Below, one piece after another: positions 15,301-22,916 of a stretch of 24,455 nucleotides of DNA (positions are counted from its first letter, which is position 1; each line of letters opens with the position of its first letter). This DNA is from a virus: positions 1 through 24,455 of IMG/VR virus record IMGVR_UViG_3300017971_000743, one strand, 5' to 3'. The notes below the pieces were generated by a model that saw only the letters and a program-made list of their open reading frames with translations, did no database searches and was not told the origin of the DNA. The translations under genes and the position numbers were made by a program.

Positions 15301-16533
15301 TTAGCTCGTAGCTTCTTCGCAAGCCTCTGCGTTATTGAAGTTGGTAAGCGTGGCCCAATTCAGCATGTCATAACTGACATAATGACGGTTGAAAGTAGTG
15401 ACTCTACCGTGATTCATCTGTAGTTCAGACATCAGAACGGGCCATTCAAATTCAAAGCCAGATTCGAAACTTAGCGTCGAAATATCGAGTTCCCATCCGT
15501 TTTCTGCAAGCACTTTCCAGAGTTCGATTTCGATACCTCTCGGTGCTGGTGTTGACCTATCGTCATCTTTGAACGCGAGAATCACGGGTCGTACAAGTTT
15601 CGGATTGGTATCAGACGGTCCGATACTCATACTGATATTCGGATTTTCGAAATAAGAATATGTCACCCGAATTCTCTCGCCGTTTTCGATATCTCCGGTT
15701 GAGGGGAAATTAACCACGCCGCATGAAGTGTCTACTTCATAATCTGAACCCGGTTCATAAGCGACATCAGAAATATCGGCGATTATGAAACTACCCACCG
15801 GATCACCGGGGTAATTGCCGCCTTCGCCAAGATGTATAAATTGGGTGATGAGGGCCATCGTTGTTGATGGGTCCGTAACTTCATGGACAAGAATCGCATC
15901 GTCTCTTGTCTCTGTAGCAGTGGTGTATTCGTAAATCCTGTAACCAGTCGGCGTTGCACCAGTCGGCGCGTTCCATGTAACGAGACAATTTTCACCAAGC
16001 GTTATGGAAACTGTATCTTCTTGGTAATTACCCTCTGTATCGCCATATACCGCAGTAACAACCATGGTGTAATTACCAGTAGGAATTAACCCACCAGTCC
16101 CGGTGGCCGTTGCTGATAATGATTGAACCGCTGGTAGTGGTAATGTTCCATAAAGCCCGTTGCTATGGATCAACACGATTGATCGATCATTGAATACTGT
16201 GTATTCCTCAGTGACAGTGGTTAGAGTACAGGTAGTGTCTTGTTCGACCGTACCGCAATTCTTCAAGAAAAAGCGCAATGTATTCGGATCATACATCTCG
16301 ACGAATTTTCCAAGAAGTCGATACTTTTCTTCTGTAGCACGACCCTGAACCTCGACCATACGACCGTTAAAAACGTCGTTCTGAAATACGATAGCAGGGT
16401 CCTGCTTGTTGAACCTGATTTCTTCCACTTTGCCGGGGACGATGAGGTGATCGTTTACCTCGTCGTAAAAACACAGCCTACCCGGACCGATATGTACATT
16501 TTCCGGGTGTTGCGTGACGTTGTGGTCAGACAT
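15301..16533 (-). CDS. Major tail tube protein with FN3/Ig-like insert
   Basis: A 410-residue protein. Residues 1-132 and 246-410 look like a tail tube fold (N-terminal FYDEVNDHLIVPGKVEEI; C-terminal beta strands with ELWKVLAENGWELDIS). Between them, at about 133-245, lies an FN3/Ig-like module: PTGNYTMVVTAVYGDTEGN, then LVTWNAPTGATPTGYRIYEY. Such modules on tube proteins stand out from the tail surface and often bind sugars weakly. Most tail tube genes carry such modules at the C-terminus; here it appears to be inside the chain. A strong ribosome site (GGAGG) precedes the start, and there is an 8-base overlap with the gene before. Tube proteins are made in many copies. Confidence 0.65.
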   Translation of the reverse strand: MSDHNVTQHPENVHIGPGRLCFYDEVNDHLIVPGKVEEIRFNKQDPAIVFQNDVFNGRMVEVQGRATEEKYRLLGKFVEMYDPNTLRFFLKNCGTVEQDTTCTLTTVTEEYTVFNDRSIVLIHSNGLYGTLPLPAVQSLSATATGTGGLIPTGNYTMVVTAVYGDTEGNYQEDTVSITLGENCLVTWNAPTGATPTGYRIYEYTTATETRDDAILVHEVTDPSTTMALITQFIHLGEGGNYPGDPVGSFIIADISDVAYEPGSDYEVDTSCGVVNFPSTGDIENGERIRVTYSYFENPNISMSIGPSDTNPKLVRPVILAFKDDDRSTPAPRGIEIELWKVLAENGWELDISTLSFESGFEFEWPVLMSELQMNHGRVTTFNRHYVSYDMLNWATLTNFNNAEACEEATS

Positions 16534-16981
16534 CGGTGTTTTCCTCCGTTAATTGGGAATTTATATTTTCTGAACCCTCATTAGGTTCAGGTTCGCTCTT
16601 TGTCTTTTTGGACCGTTTCTTCTTGGTCTTTGCTTCTGCTTCACGTTTCTGGAACTTTCGCTTGGAGATTTCCTGTTTCGATTTCTCGCCAGCCTCAATC
16701 GAAGATTTGACCGAACGGGCAACTCCAGAAGTACGTTCGTCGAATCCGCGCGGGTCTTGGGGTATTTCTATGGCTAGTCCCGGCGTGTTGAGAAATAAGT
16801 CTAGTTCTTGTTCCGACGGTATATCAACGACCGACATCATTTTATACCATCCGTAAGGCCTTCCGTTAAGATTTCTAGCGACTTTAGCGTTTGGATAATT
16901 ATTTCTGAGCATATCCAAGTCACCAGAAACCTCGAATTTTTTTAGAATCCTGAACGGCCTATATTTCATTTCGTAACTCAT
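16526..16981 (-). CDS. Unknown tail-region protein with charged C-terminus
   Basis: A 151-residue protein. The first 90 residues contain a compact part (NNYPNAKVARNLNGRPYGWY), and the last 60 are almost only Lys, Glu, Arg and Ser, probably disordered. I do not recognise a family. The 4-base overlap with the gene before it and 8-base overlap with the tube gene after it show it is co-translated with tail genes. It may help tail completion or assembly. Confidence 0.6.
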   Translation of the reverse strand: MSYEMKYRPFRILKKFEVSGDLDMLRNNYPNAKVARNLNGRPYGWYKMMSVVDIPSEQELDLFLNTPGLAIEIPQDPRGFDERTSGVARSVKSSIEAGEKSKQEISKRKFQKREAEAKTKKKRSKKTKSEPEPNEGSENINSQLTEENTDV

Positions 16982-17544
16982 CTGTAAATAGCCTCCCGGT
17001 ACCAGATTTCATAATTGAATTGTATCACAAGCCAAGGCCGTTCCATAAAAACACTATCAAATATCGGATCGGCAAAATTGAAAAAACGCAAAACGTCGAT
17101 CACTCCACCTTCACCAGCAATGCCGCCCAGACTCTTGTCAAGGTGTAGGATTGAATTAATATCGTGATGGATTTCATGAATTTCTTTTTGGGAAATAGGA
17201 AAGGTTTCTCCCCATACTCCTATGATCGCACTGAGTATTGCGTGAAACGTCTCTTCGCCGTATTTATCTGAATCACGTCTTTTCTCAGTCATGACAAATC
17301 CGACATAGGGCCATCGGTCGGCACGTTCAAGCGGGGCTTCTAAATATTCAGCGGCCATTGTCGGAGTAATAACGTTCAAATCCCTTATCGCCTGAAACCT
17401 CTCGGCCCATCCAGAATGATACTCGACATCTCTCATTCTGTCTGGAGGATCAGGGGCCATTGCTAAAATGACGTGTTGAATCAAATTACTCGCCGCTTCG
17501 ATGATTAGATTCTCTTTCGCTCTCGATGTATCAGGTACGGCCAT
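16978..17544 (-). CDS. Tail terminator-like (Mu gp37-like) protein
   Basis: A 188-residue protein. The C-terminal PWLVIQFNYEIWYREA resembles the end of tail terminator and tail completion proteins, and the position after DUF1320 and gpG-type genes fits Mu gp37 or a siphovirus tail terminator, which caps the tail and joins the head. No clear motif otherwise. A GGAG lies about 15 bases before ATG 17544, farther than usual. Sure of the gene, moderately sure of the role. Confidence 0.55.
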   Translation of the reverse strand: MAVPDTSRAKENLIIEAASNLIQHVILAMAPDPPDRMRDVEYHSGWAERFQAIRDLNVITPTMAAEYLEAPLERADRWPYVGFVMTEKRRDSDKYGEETFHAILSAIIGVWGETFPISQKEIHEIHHDINSILHLDKSLGGIAGEGGVIDVLRFFNFADPIFDSVFMERPWLVIQFNYEIWYREAIYR

Positions 17545-17581
17545 ATTCGCTAAAAAACAACTCCATGAGATGCGCTGTGAC

Positions 17582-17600
17582 GCCCATTCTGACCATGGGC
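17582..17600. other. Small inverted repeat in the 101-base gap
   Basis: GCCCAT (17582-17587) and ATGGGC (17595-17600) form a 6-bp stem with a 7-base loop in the gap between the terminator-like and gpG-like genes. The gap (17545-17645) holds no convincing gene; a 21-codon frame there is too short to support. No U tract follows, so it is not a usual terminator. Confidence 0.3.
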
Positions 17601-17645
17601 AAGGGTAAGGGTTGGGAAATTACAATAAATATTTATATTATTTTA

Positions 17646-18140
17646 TCAATAGCCAGTTAACGCACTGACGATTAATTCGTTGGTCAAAAATCTGGTTAAT
17701 TCATCAACATCGCTGTTTCTGATGTAAAGAAATTCACGGACAGGAATATTATTCTCAGGATCACCGAATTGATGTTTCGGCCCATATTGAACATTTGTTC
17801 CACAATACACCGCATTGCCCTCGACCTTAAAGGTAATGCTGTTATATAACCGTCCTGTGTCTCGTAATTTTTCTACGTCTTCACCGGGCGCGGCGTTCCG
17901 TTCGCTCAAGGTCCATGGGGAAAGAGGCGGCCATTTTGAGCCGTCTAGGTTTTCTTCTCGCTCAAAATTCGACCTGACCATTGTCTGCATTTTAAGTCCG
18001 ATTAGTCTCAGGACGTGATTGTTCTGTCGATTCGCATTTATCAGACCTTGAATCGCGCGGTCGAGATGTTGCATTCCGATTATCTGAACCCCGGCTCGGC
18101 CAAATCCCGAAATGTTTCGAAACACAGTGCCGTCTACCAT
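17646..18140 (-). CDS. Phage virion morphogenesis protein (Mu gpG-like)
   Basis: A 164-residue protein from ATG 18140, chosen because GGAGGG stands 7 bases before it; an in-frame ATG 15 bases upstream has no such site. DGSKWPPLSP with later RDTGRLYNSITFKV and VQYGPKHQFG is the signature of the PF05069 (gpG, tail completion) family: DG-x-W-x-PL, then L-x-x-TGxL-x-x-S, then YxxxHQFG. Function in Mu: virion morphogenesis and tail completion at the head-tail joint. The start overlaps the end of the DUF1320 gene. Confidence 0.8.
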   Translation of the reverse strand: MVDGTVFRNISGFGRAGVQIIGMQHLDRAIQGLINANRQNNHVLRLIGLKMQTMVRSNFEREENLDGSKWPPLSPWTLSERNAAPGEDVEKLRDTGRLYNSITFKVEGNAVYCGTNVQYGPKHQFGDPENNIPVREFLYIRNSDVDELTRFLTNELIVSALTGY

Positions 18141-18868
18141 GCCAAATCCCTCCATTCGCCATAATTCTCATCATCGGGATCGCTGGTATAGTCTTCGAAA
18201 TTATCGTCTATCATTACTCGCTCAACGTCTGTATCGGTGAGGGTAGGAATTGTTTTTACAACCGTTCCTCCAACGGTCGAGAATCTATATTCTCCCTTCT
18301 TGATATCGGACAATGCTCGTTGATAATCTGCTTCTCTGTCACGATGCGGATTATTCTCGGCCTGAGTCCGTCTTGCCCAAACAAGCCACGAACAATGATC
18401 CGACACTAATTGATTCACTTCTTTTGGAACATTGGGGACGTATTTACTCGCATCACCCGTAAGGTCATATTCGTAATAAAAAACATTTTCAAGTGTAATT
18501 TCTGTATCGCTATTAATTTCTGCGACAATGAGTCGGATATCTTCTTGGTCATCCGGTCTAATCTCATCACCCACGGCGAGTTCTGATATAGCCGCACCAC
18601 CAGTAATATTTACTGTCGTGTCGCCGCGAATAAATATGAAACTACCCGTAAGGCTTGTGATTGTAGGATCGATTGGAACTGTGGTGTAACGACGCAAAAT
18701 CGCCTCAAGGTCGGTCGATGCCTTAGAGATGTACCGCTCTAAGTTTCTTACCACGTCGTAATCGTCAATTGAAGAGCCTGCACGGTCAATGACCAAATTG
18801 ACCAGATGGCGTTCTGGGTCTAACATGTTTAAATCTGTGATCGTGCAGTATTTTGAAATTCCGGTCAA
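18134..18868 (-). CDS. DUF1320 (Mu gp36-like) head-tail connector with inserted beta module
   Basis: A 244-residue protein that starts at TTG 18868; an in-frame stop lies just before it and there is no in-frame ATG near by. The N-terminal 60 residues (ASTDLEAILRRYTTVPID) and the part from 144 (VPKEVNQLVSDHCSWLVWARR) are the two halves of a DUF1320 connector, which normally lie next to each other. Between them, about 72-140, is a beta module (TGSFIFIRGDTTVNITGGAA, AVGDEIR, then a TEITLE strand) similar to the two modules in the hub protein at 8969-11491. Connectors of this family form a ring under the portal. It is the first gene after repeat array 2. Confidence 0.7.
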   Translation of the reverse strand: MTGISKYCTITDLNMLDPERHLVNLVIDRAGSSIDDYDVVRNLERYISKASTDLEAILRRYTTVPIDPTITSLTGSFIFIRGDTTVNITGGAAISELAVGDEIRPDDQEDIRLIVAEINSDTEITLENVFYYEYDLTGDASKYVPNVPKEVNQLVSDHCSWLVWARRTQAENNPHRDREADYQRALSDIKKGEYRFSTVGGTVVKTIPTLTDTDVERVMIDDNFEDYTSDPDDENYGEWRDLAW

Positions 18869-18888
18869 TTTTCATTCTTCTCTCAAGC

Positions 18889-18894
18889 GTTATA
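18889..18894 (-). promoter_or_regulatory. Candidate -10 box in the gene-proximal copy of repeat array 2
   Basis: The minus strand reads TGAATATAACG with TATAAC at 18894-18889, 20 bases before the TTG start. It has the same place relative to the nearest repeat copy as the TATAAT in array 1. No clear -35 hexamer is seen. Confidence 0.35.
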
Positions 18895-19102
18895 TTCATT
18901 TCACAGAATATGTGCCGAGTCTTCACTAAACGTTACATCCATAGCACTGAATATGTTGTCGGCTCTTTTCCAACAATACATCCGCGTCTCTGAATATGTC
19001 TATCGATACATCAGATGCTCTGAATATGTTATTGCTCCGTTTAGGCGTTTAATTCACATCACTGAATATGTTCGTCGTTAAACTATATTCACAAAATATG
19101 TT
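18889..19102. repeat. Repeat array 2: six copies of the TATTCA-N-CTGAATATGT element
   Basis: Copies on the plus strand have their TGA (or equivalent) at 18905 (AGAATATGTG), 18948, 18991, 19021, 19063 and 19093 (short, AAAATATGTT). The steps are 43, 43, 30, 42 and 30 bases, with weaker copies near 18927, 18968 and 19042, so most steps are close to 21 or 31. Many left arms are ACATCC or TATTCA. The array occupies the gap between the 51-residue gene and the DUF1320 gene and is the second of two in the window. Confidence 0.8.
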
Positions 19103-19256
19103 ATTTCTTTCCGATTGGTTTTAACTTTCCCTGCCTCAACCATCGGCGTACATGTGGATTCCTATCGTCTAAGGTCACATTATTGCCAGCCTTAATAAAA
19201 ATACGGCGGCCACATCTGGAACCACAATTTTTGACAGCTCTAAAGCGACGTTCCAT
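19101..19256 (-). CDS. Small basic protein of 51 residues
   Basis: A short gene from ATG 19256 (1-base overlap with the TGA of the upstream gene) to TAA at 19103-19101. The protein has two Cys near the N-terminus (CGSRC), 18 Arg/Lys residues, and a segment VRRWLRQGKLKPIGKK. This resembles the LKEGLRRGWIVE part of the N-terminal domain in the neighbouring gene (19256-19732), so the two may share a small domain. It has no homolog I can name. Coupled translation and codon-like composition support it as real. Confidence 0.6.
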   Translation of the reverse strand: MERRFRAVKNCGSRCGRRIFIKAGNNVTLDDRNPHVRRWLRQGKLKPIGKK

Positions 19257-19732
19257 CACTGATTATCGGCATAGGCACTTAACAACTGATTCGCCTTGGA
19301 TTTGCCGATCCCCTTGATTTCTCGTAATTGTTCAAAGGTCCAACCTTCGAGGTCTGCGACAAATACTAATCCTGCTTCGGTGAGTTTCGCAACGTTGCCC
19401 GGTTTGAGGAAATCCAAATCACCAATTAATCGAACATCGACCGTTTCCAGTTCTGGTTCTGGATCAGGGTCTAATGGTTCAAAATCCGTTTCTGCTGCTG
19501 TTACTGGTTCAGGAATTACTTCGGCGATTTCATTTATTACTTCCGGAACTGTAACAGTTGGCTCGACTATTTCCTCTGAGGAAATAACCGTGGCTGGACT
19601 GTCTTCCACAATCCAGCCACGTCTAAGACCTTCTTTTAACCGGGGATAATCAGAAGGAACAATACCGTCCTTTCTGATCGTGCCTCGTCTATAGCCTAAA
19701 GCCTTTGTCGCTCGGAATATTTTATCGGCCAT
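19256..19732 (-). CDS. Head protein with FluMu-type N-terminus and HhH C-terminus
   Basis: A 158-residue protein from ATG 19732, which has GGGGAG at the right distance; an in-frame ATG at 19777 has no ribosome site. Residues 1-45 (KALGYRRGTIRKDGIVPSD, then RLKEGLRRGW) resemble the small N-terminal FluMu domain. A Pro/Glu-rich linker of about 55 residues follows. The C-terminus (about 105-158) is a helix-hairpin-helix unit: LTEAGLVFVADLEGWTFEQL and REIKGIGKSKANQLLSAY. HhH motifs bind DNA without sequence specificity. By position it could be a head accessory or head-tail protein acting near packaged DNA. Confidence 0.65.
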   Translation of the reverse strand: MADKIFRATKALGYRRGTIRKDGIVPSDYPRLKEGLRRGWIVEDSPATVISSEEIVEPTVTVPEVINEIAEVIPEPVTAAETDFEPLDPDPEPELETVDVRLIGDLDFLKPGNVAKLTEAGLVFVADLEGWTFEQLREIKGIGKSKANQLLSAYADNQ

Positions 19733-19787
19733 TTTTTGGCTCCCCGTAAATAAAAGATTTACTGAAACATTAAGCAACTAAATAGAA

Positions 19788-20804
19788 TTAACCAGACGTC
19801 GATCCGGTTAAAACGTCCGTGATTAAAACTCCAGCACGACTGTTGGTGACTTTGACCTCATAGTCGGTACGACCCTCGCGATATTCGCCTCTTCTGTGTT
19901 CGTCACGGTAGACGTAGAACGAGACGACATCCATATCATTGATTCGGTTCATATTGAACGCGAACTGTGACACAAACGTTCCTGATCGGCGCGATGGAAT
20001 CGGATCGACGTAAAGGACAATGGCCCAACTATCACCATAAGTAGCTGATGCGTTTTCCCACAGGAATTGAAGATTCGCTGTCTCAAGCGGACCTGCCGAG
20101 TCATAAACCGCGGCGGCCTCAATAATCTTTAGCCTGTAAAGAATGTCGTTTGGAATACGACCAGTCGCGACATACTGAGGACCGCCCATGTATTTGAGCA
20201 GGTCCTTAATATCTGCGTTGGAAGTAATCGCGTCATAAACCCGTGGCGGTACGAGAAGGTGGGTGGGAGTGAAGCCAGAGTCTAAACGAATCTGGCGAAC
20301 AGCCGTGTCAATATCATCCTTAATATTGGCATCGTCTGAATCCCATGCGTTGGCGGCGACGATAACATGATCGCCTGCTGCTCCACCGTAATAATTAGAA
20401 CCGTCTAAGATTTGTTCTGCAAGTTCGTACTCACGAATCGTACCGATATTTTGCAAGACTAGGCGGTCGCCCTTGATGTAGTCCGCAGCAGCAATATCGG
20501 CGTTAGCAACTTCCCTGTCGCTAACAAAATGTCTCTTGGCGGATTCCTCTGTTGCGAAAAAACCTTTATCGATCCGAAAATCGAGTTCGGTAGCAATTCC
20601 ACCTTTACCAAGCTTCTCTTGATGTTCGATATTCAATCCTTCGATTGGAACGAATACGAAATGCTGTCCACTGGTTTTAGGTACGGCAACTACCGGGGCT
20701 ACTTGGTTCGCAACGAAATTATCGTTAAGCATTAATGCTTGAACGCCCCACGTAGAGAGACCAATATCAAGGGCTGATTCGTCTGGATAAGGATGTCCGG
20801 GCAT
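19788..20804 (-). CDS. Major capsid protein (Mu-like)
   Basis: A 338-residue protein without Cys. Its features fit Mu-type major head proteins: the N-terminal arm (NDNFVANQVAPVVAVPKTSG), a spine part with ATEESAKRHFVSDREVANAD, an A-domain with PPRVYDAITSNADI, and the C-terminal strands VVSFYVYRDEHRRGEYREG. An AAGGAG ribosome site stands 11 bases before the start. The next upstream gene is the decoration protein and the one before the protease and scaffold, the standard order. It should be among the most abundant products in infection. Confidence 0.8.
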   Translation of the reverse strand: MPGHPYPDESALDIGLSTWGVQALMLNDNFVANQVAPVVAVPKTSGQHFVFVPIEGLNIEHQEKLGKGGIATELDFRIDKGFFATEESAKRHFVSDREVANADIAAADYIKGDRLVLQNIGTIREYELAEQILDGSNYYGGAAGDHVIVAANAWDSDDANIKDDIDTAVRQIRLDSGFTPTHLLVPPRVYDAITSNADIKDLLKYMGGPQYVATGRIPNDILYRLKIIEAAAVYDSAGPLETANLQFLWENASATYGDSWAIVLYVDPIPSRRSGTFVSQFAFNMNRINDMDVVSFYVYRDEHRRGEYREGRTDYEVKVTNSRAGVLITDVLTGSTSG

Positions 20805-20837
20805 ATCAGTTAATCTCCTTGGTTAACTATCAGTCAC

Positions 20838-21281
20838 CTACGCCTGAGAGGTCGCAGGAATCCGATGAATTTGGATGTGGGTATTCTCACCGTCGGCGGT
20901 GGTTTCGTTGAGACAAATACCAATAATATTATCGGTACCGTCTCCTGTAGCAGCTACGACTCGACCGTTCGCGTCTGATACAACCCACTCGTTGAAATCG
21001 ACCTCGCCACCTGCAAGGACAGGGGCAATGCCGATTATGGCTACTGGACATTTAATGGAATCCATTCCGGCTTCTTCGTCATCGACCAGAGTAATCTGGG
21101 CCGTTGTAACGGTTCTGAGACAGATTCCAAGGGGATCGGCATTCGCTGTACAAGGAACGATTGTCCCCTCCGTGGCTCCGGGCATGACGATTTGTCCGTC
21201 AAGTACCGCGGATTCGGCATAGGCAAAAAGCTCAAGTAAGGGCTTTTTCATGTGTTTCTTTCGAGTCGCTTCGACCGTCAT
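20838..21281 (-). CDS. Capsid decoration protein (DUF2190-like)
   Basis: A 147-residue protein from ATG 21281, which shares one base with the stop of the protease gene (TGATG) and has AAGGAG 10 bases upstream; a TTG at 21284 and ATG 21251 are alternatives. After a short N-terminus the chain is a beta-rich fold with GQIVMPGATEGTIVP, PLGICLRT and IIGICLNETT, the pattern of DUF2190 cement proteins that stabilise the capsid outside. Position between scaffold and capsid genes agrees. Confidence 0.7.
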   Translation of the reverse strand: MTVEATRKKHMKKPLLELFAYAESAVLDGQIVMPGATEGTIVPCTANADPLGICLRTVTTAQITLVDDEEAGMDSIKCPVAIIGIAPVLAGGEVDFNEWVVSDANGRVVAATGDGTDNIIGICLNETTADGENTHIQIHRIPATSQA

Positions 21282-21931
21282 CAAACATCACTCTCCTTGA
21301 GTTTTTCAACCATTACCATGATTTCAGTCGCGTTTTTGTCAGGATACTCTTCTGAGAGTTTCCGACGCAATCGCTCCGTTGTCGTGTCAAACCCCGAAGC
21401 GTCAAGTCTATCAAGGTCCGCATTTGGACCCTTCGTGTCGTCCTTGATCGAGGTATGAGCACTGACTTCGCCCTTGAGTTTCACTCGGCCACCGAGTTTG
21501 AAAAGTTCAAACAACTGGTCTGAGACTTTTCGCTTGACACTATTACCGTCGCTCAGTTGTAGTTCAATTTCCAATTCATCGGGAATTGCACTGAGACATT
21601 CGACAATACCGCCTTCGATATGTGCAGGAACAATAAAGCCTTCTGAGAGCATCGTTCGAGAAATCGCTGTAAGTTTCGCTTTACGATTCTTAAACGATTC
21701 TTCTTGAAGCTGCCGGAATAACTTTTCATATTCCTGCTGCGCCTGTGATTTTTCGGCATCGATGGTTACGCGTAAAGCATCTGTCTTTTTTTGAAGGTCG
21801 TCAATAGACTCTGGTTCAATCAAAGACACCGTAGTTGCCGTAACCACAGGAGTTGGCTGCGTGGACTCAACGGGCGCATCGTCACCTTCATGACCGTCCA
21901 CAGGGGCGGCCGTTTCGACGACATCAGGCAT
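21281..21931 (-). CDS. Internal-start scaffold protein
   Basis: Within the protease gene, ATG 21931 (codon 329 of the full protein) is preceded by a perfect AAGGAGG (21945-21939) at 7 bases. It would give a 216-residue protein that has only the scaffold part: an acidic linker, a coiled-coil (DDLQKKTDALRVTIDAEKS) and a terminal helical part. Mu gpI/gpZ and lambda C/Nu3 use the same arrangement, where the shorter protein is made in excess and removed by the protease. Confidence 0.7.
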   Translation of the reverse strand: MPDVVETAAPVDGHEGDDAPVESTQPTPVVTATTVSLIEPESIDDLQKKTDALRVTIDAEKSQAQQEYEKLFRQLQEESFKNRKAKLTAISRTMLSEGFIVPAHIEGGIVECLSAIPDELEIELQLSDGNSVKRKVSDQLFELFKLGGRVKLKGEVSAHTSIKDDTKGPNADLDRLDASGFDTTTERLRRKLSEEYPDKNATEIMVMVEKLKESDV

Positions 21932-22915
21932 AGTTGGTCCTCCTTCCGCTGTAGCGGTCAGGATATTGGATGTATTTGACCCGTCTACCGTTTCGGTAAC
22001 GGGGTCAGTCCCTTCTTTAACGTTTGTCTCGACATTAATTTTAACGTCTATTTCTACTTCATTATTGTCTGGTTCGGTTAATTCCGCGCTCAGGCTTGCC
22101 TTCCCCTCGACCCAAGCCTTGGCTTTTAAGAACGTCCAGCCTTTTTCGCGACTGAACAAAATTACCCGGTTAAACACGGCATCGTTCTTTTTACCTTCTG
22201 GAACATATTCTTTTTTAAGCAATCCGGCTTCTGCCCGGATTCCAGACTTGCTCGAAATCTGACGGGTCCGCAACGTGCCGGATTGGAAACGGCTCAATTC
22301 TCGAACCTTGTAGGAAATATCTTCATCTGTTCTGGCCCAATTCAAATTGGTCGATTCTGGTAATTGCTCGACAATCATATTTGCAAGATTCGCACGTGCC
22401 GCGATTCTATCTGAGTCTACTGTTTGCTGAACAGAACTGTGCGCATCGATTTCGTCCTGAACGTTATTGACGCTAAAAACGATAGGGTCCATCCCCACTA
22501 CTGCCGGATTTGAGTTTCCGAGCAAGGCGAGATGAAGCATGTAAGGAATGCCTTGGAGCGGGTAAAAATCCCACCAGCTTATCGACCGTTCATTAGCTTC
22601 TCCGGATTCGATGGTTTCGACGCCTGAATCGAGAAGACCGACTGTGGCGATTACTTTGTGTAGGCCCTTGTCGCTTTTTTCATCGACGTGCTGGAGCGCG
22701 AGAATATGGCCTAATGCTTCGAATTCCGGTTCGAGAAATCCACCATGGCCAAATATCACCGGGGCGCGGACTATAGAGAGGTCGTAACTTGCCGCGATGT
22801 CTTCGATGAATTCTTGACCATAAAATCGATTATTCCACGTCCCTTCCCGGACAACTTCGATTTCTACGATTTTGGCATATTCCTGTTCGTAAGGATCACC
22901 TTCAAATCTTGGCAT
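21281..22915 (-). CDS. Prohead protease with C-terminal scaffold domain (Mu gpI-like)
   Basis: A 544-residue protein from ATG 22915 (AAGGAG 8 bases upstream); an in-frame ATG at 22984 lies inside the gene before and has no such site. The first 150 residues are a prohead protease: VIFGHGG (His57 is a candidate), ERSISWWDF (Ser111 or Ser113 candidate nucleophile), and MLHLALLGNSNPAV (His128), a pattern seen in Mu-type and HK97-type proteases. The middle (about 200-300) is a linker with WTFLKAKAWVEGK. Residues 329-544 are the scaffold, also made alone from an internal start. Role: shaping then cleaving the scaffold and capsid precursors inside the prohead. Confidence 0.75.
   Translation of the reverse strand: MPRFEGDPYEQEYAKIVEIEVVREGTWNNRFYGQEFIEDIAASYDLSIVRAPVIFGHGGFLEPEFEALGHILALQHVDEKSDKGLHKVIATVGLLDSGVETIESGEANERSISWWDFYPLQGIPYMLHLALLGNSNPAVVGMDPIVFSVNNVQDEIDAHSSVQQTVDSDRIAARANLANMIVEQLPESTNLNWARTDEDISYKVRELSRFQSGTLRTRQISSKSGIRAEAGLLKKEYVPEGKKNDAVFNRVILFSREKGWTFLKAKAWVEGKASLSAELTEPDNNEVEIDVKINVETNVKEGTDPVTETVDGSNTSNILTATAEGGPTMPDVVETAAPVDGHEGDDAPVESTQPTPVVTATTVSLIEPESIDDLQKKTDALRVTIDAEKSQAQQEYEKLFRQLQEESFKNRKAKLTAISRTMLSEGFIVPAHIEGGIVECLSAIPDELEIELQLSDGNSVKRKVSDQLFELFKLGGRVKLKGEVSAHTSIKDDTKGPNADLDRLDASGFDTTTERLRRKLSEEYPDKNATEIMVMVEKLKESDV
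21939..21945 (-). promoter_or_regulatory. Internal Shine-Dalgarno of the scaffold start
   Basis: AAGGAGG on the minus strand inside an open frame, 7 bases before ATG 21931. It matches the anti-Shine-Dalgarno core fully, which decides the internal start. Confidence 0.7.
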
Positions 22916-22916
22916 C

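Noticed and set aside
15301-16533. The 410-residue tail protein considered as a tail sheath
   Set aside because: It lacks sheath motifs and its size is explained by a tube protein with an inserted FN3-like module; no second tube gene is present.
17531-17596. 21-codon frame in the gap before the terminator-like gene
   Set aside because: Too short, no ribosome site and it overlaps the start of the next gene; no support beyond being open.
18889-19102. The repeat array considered as a CRISPR array
   Set aside because: Repeats are degenerate, palindromic and about 25 bases long, gaps are too short and related to each other, and no cas gene is near.
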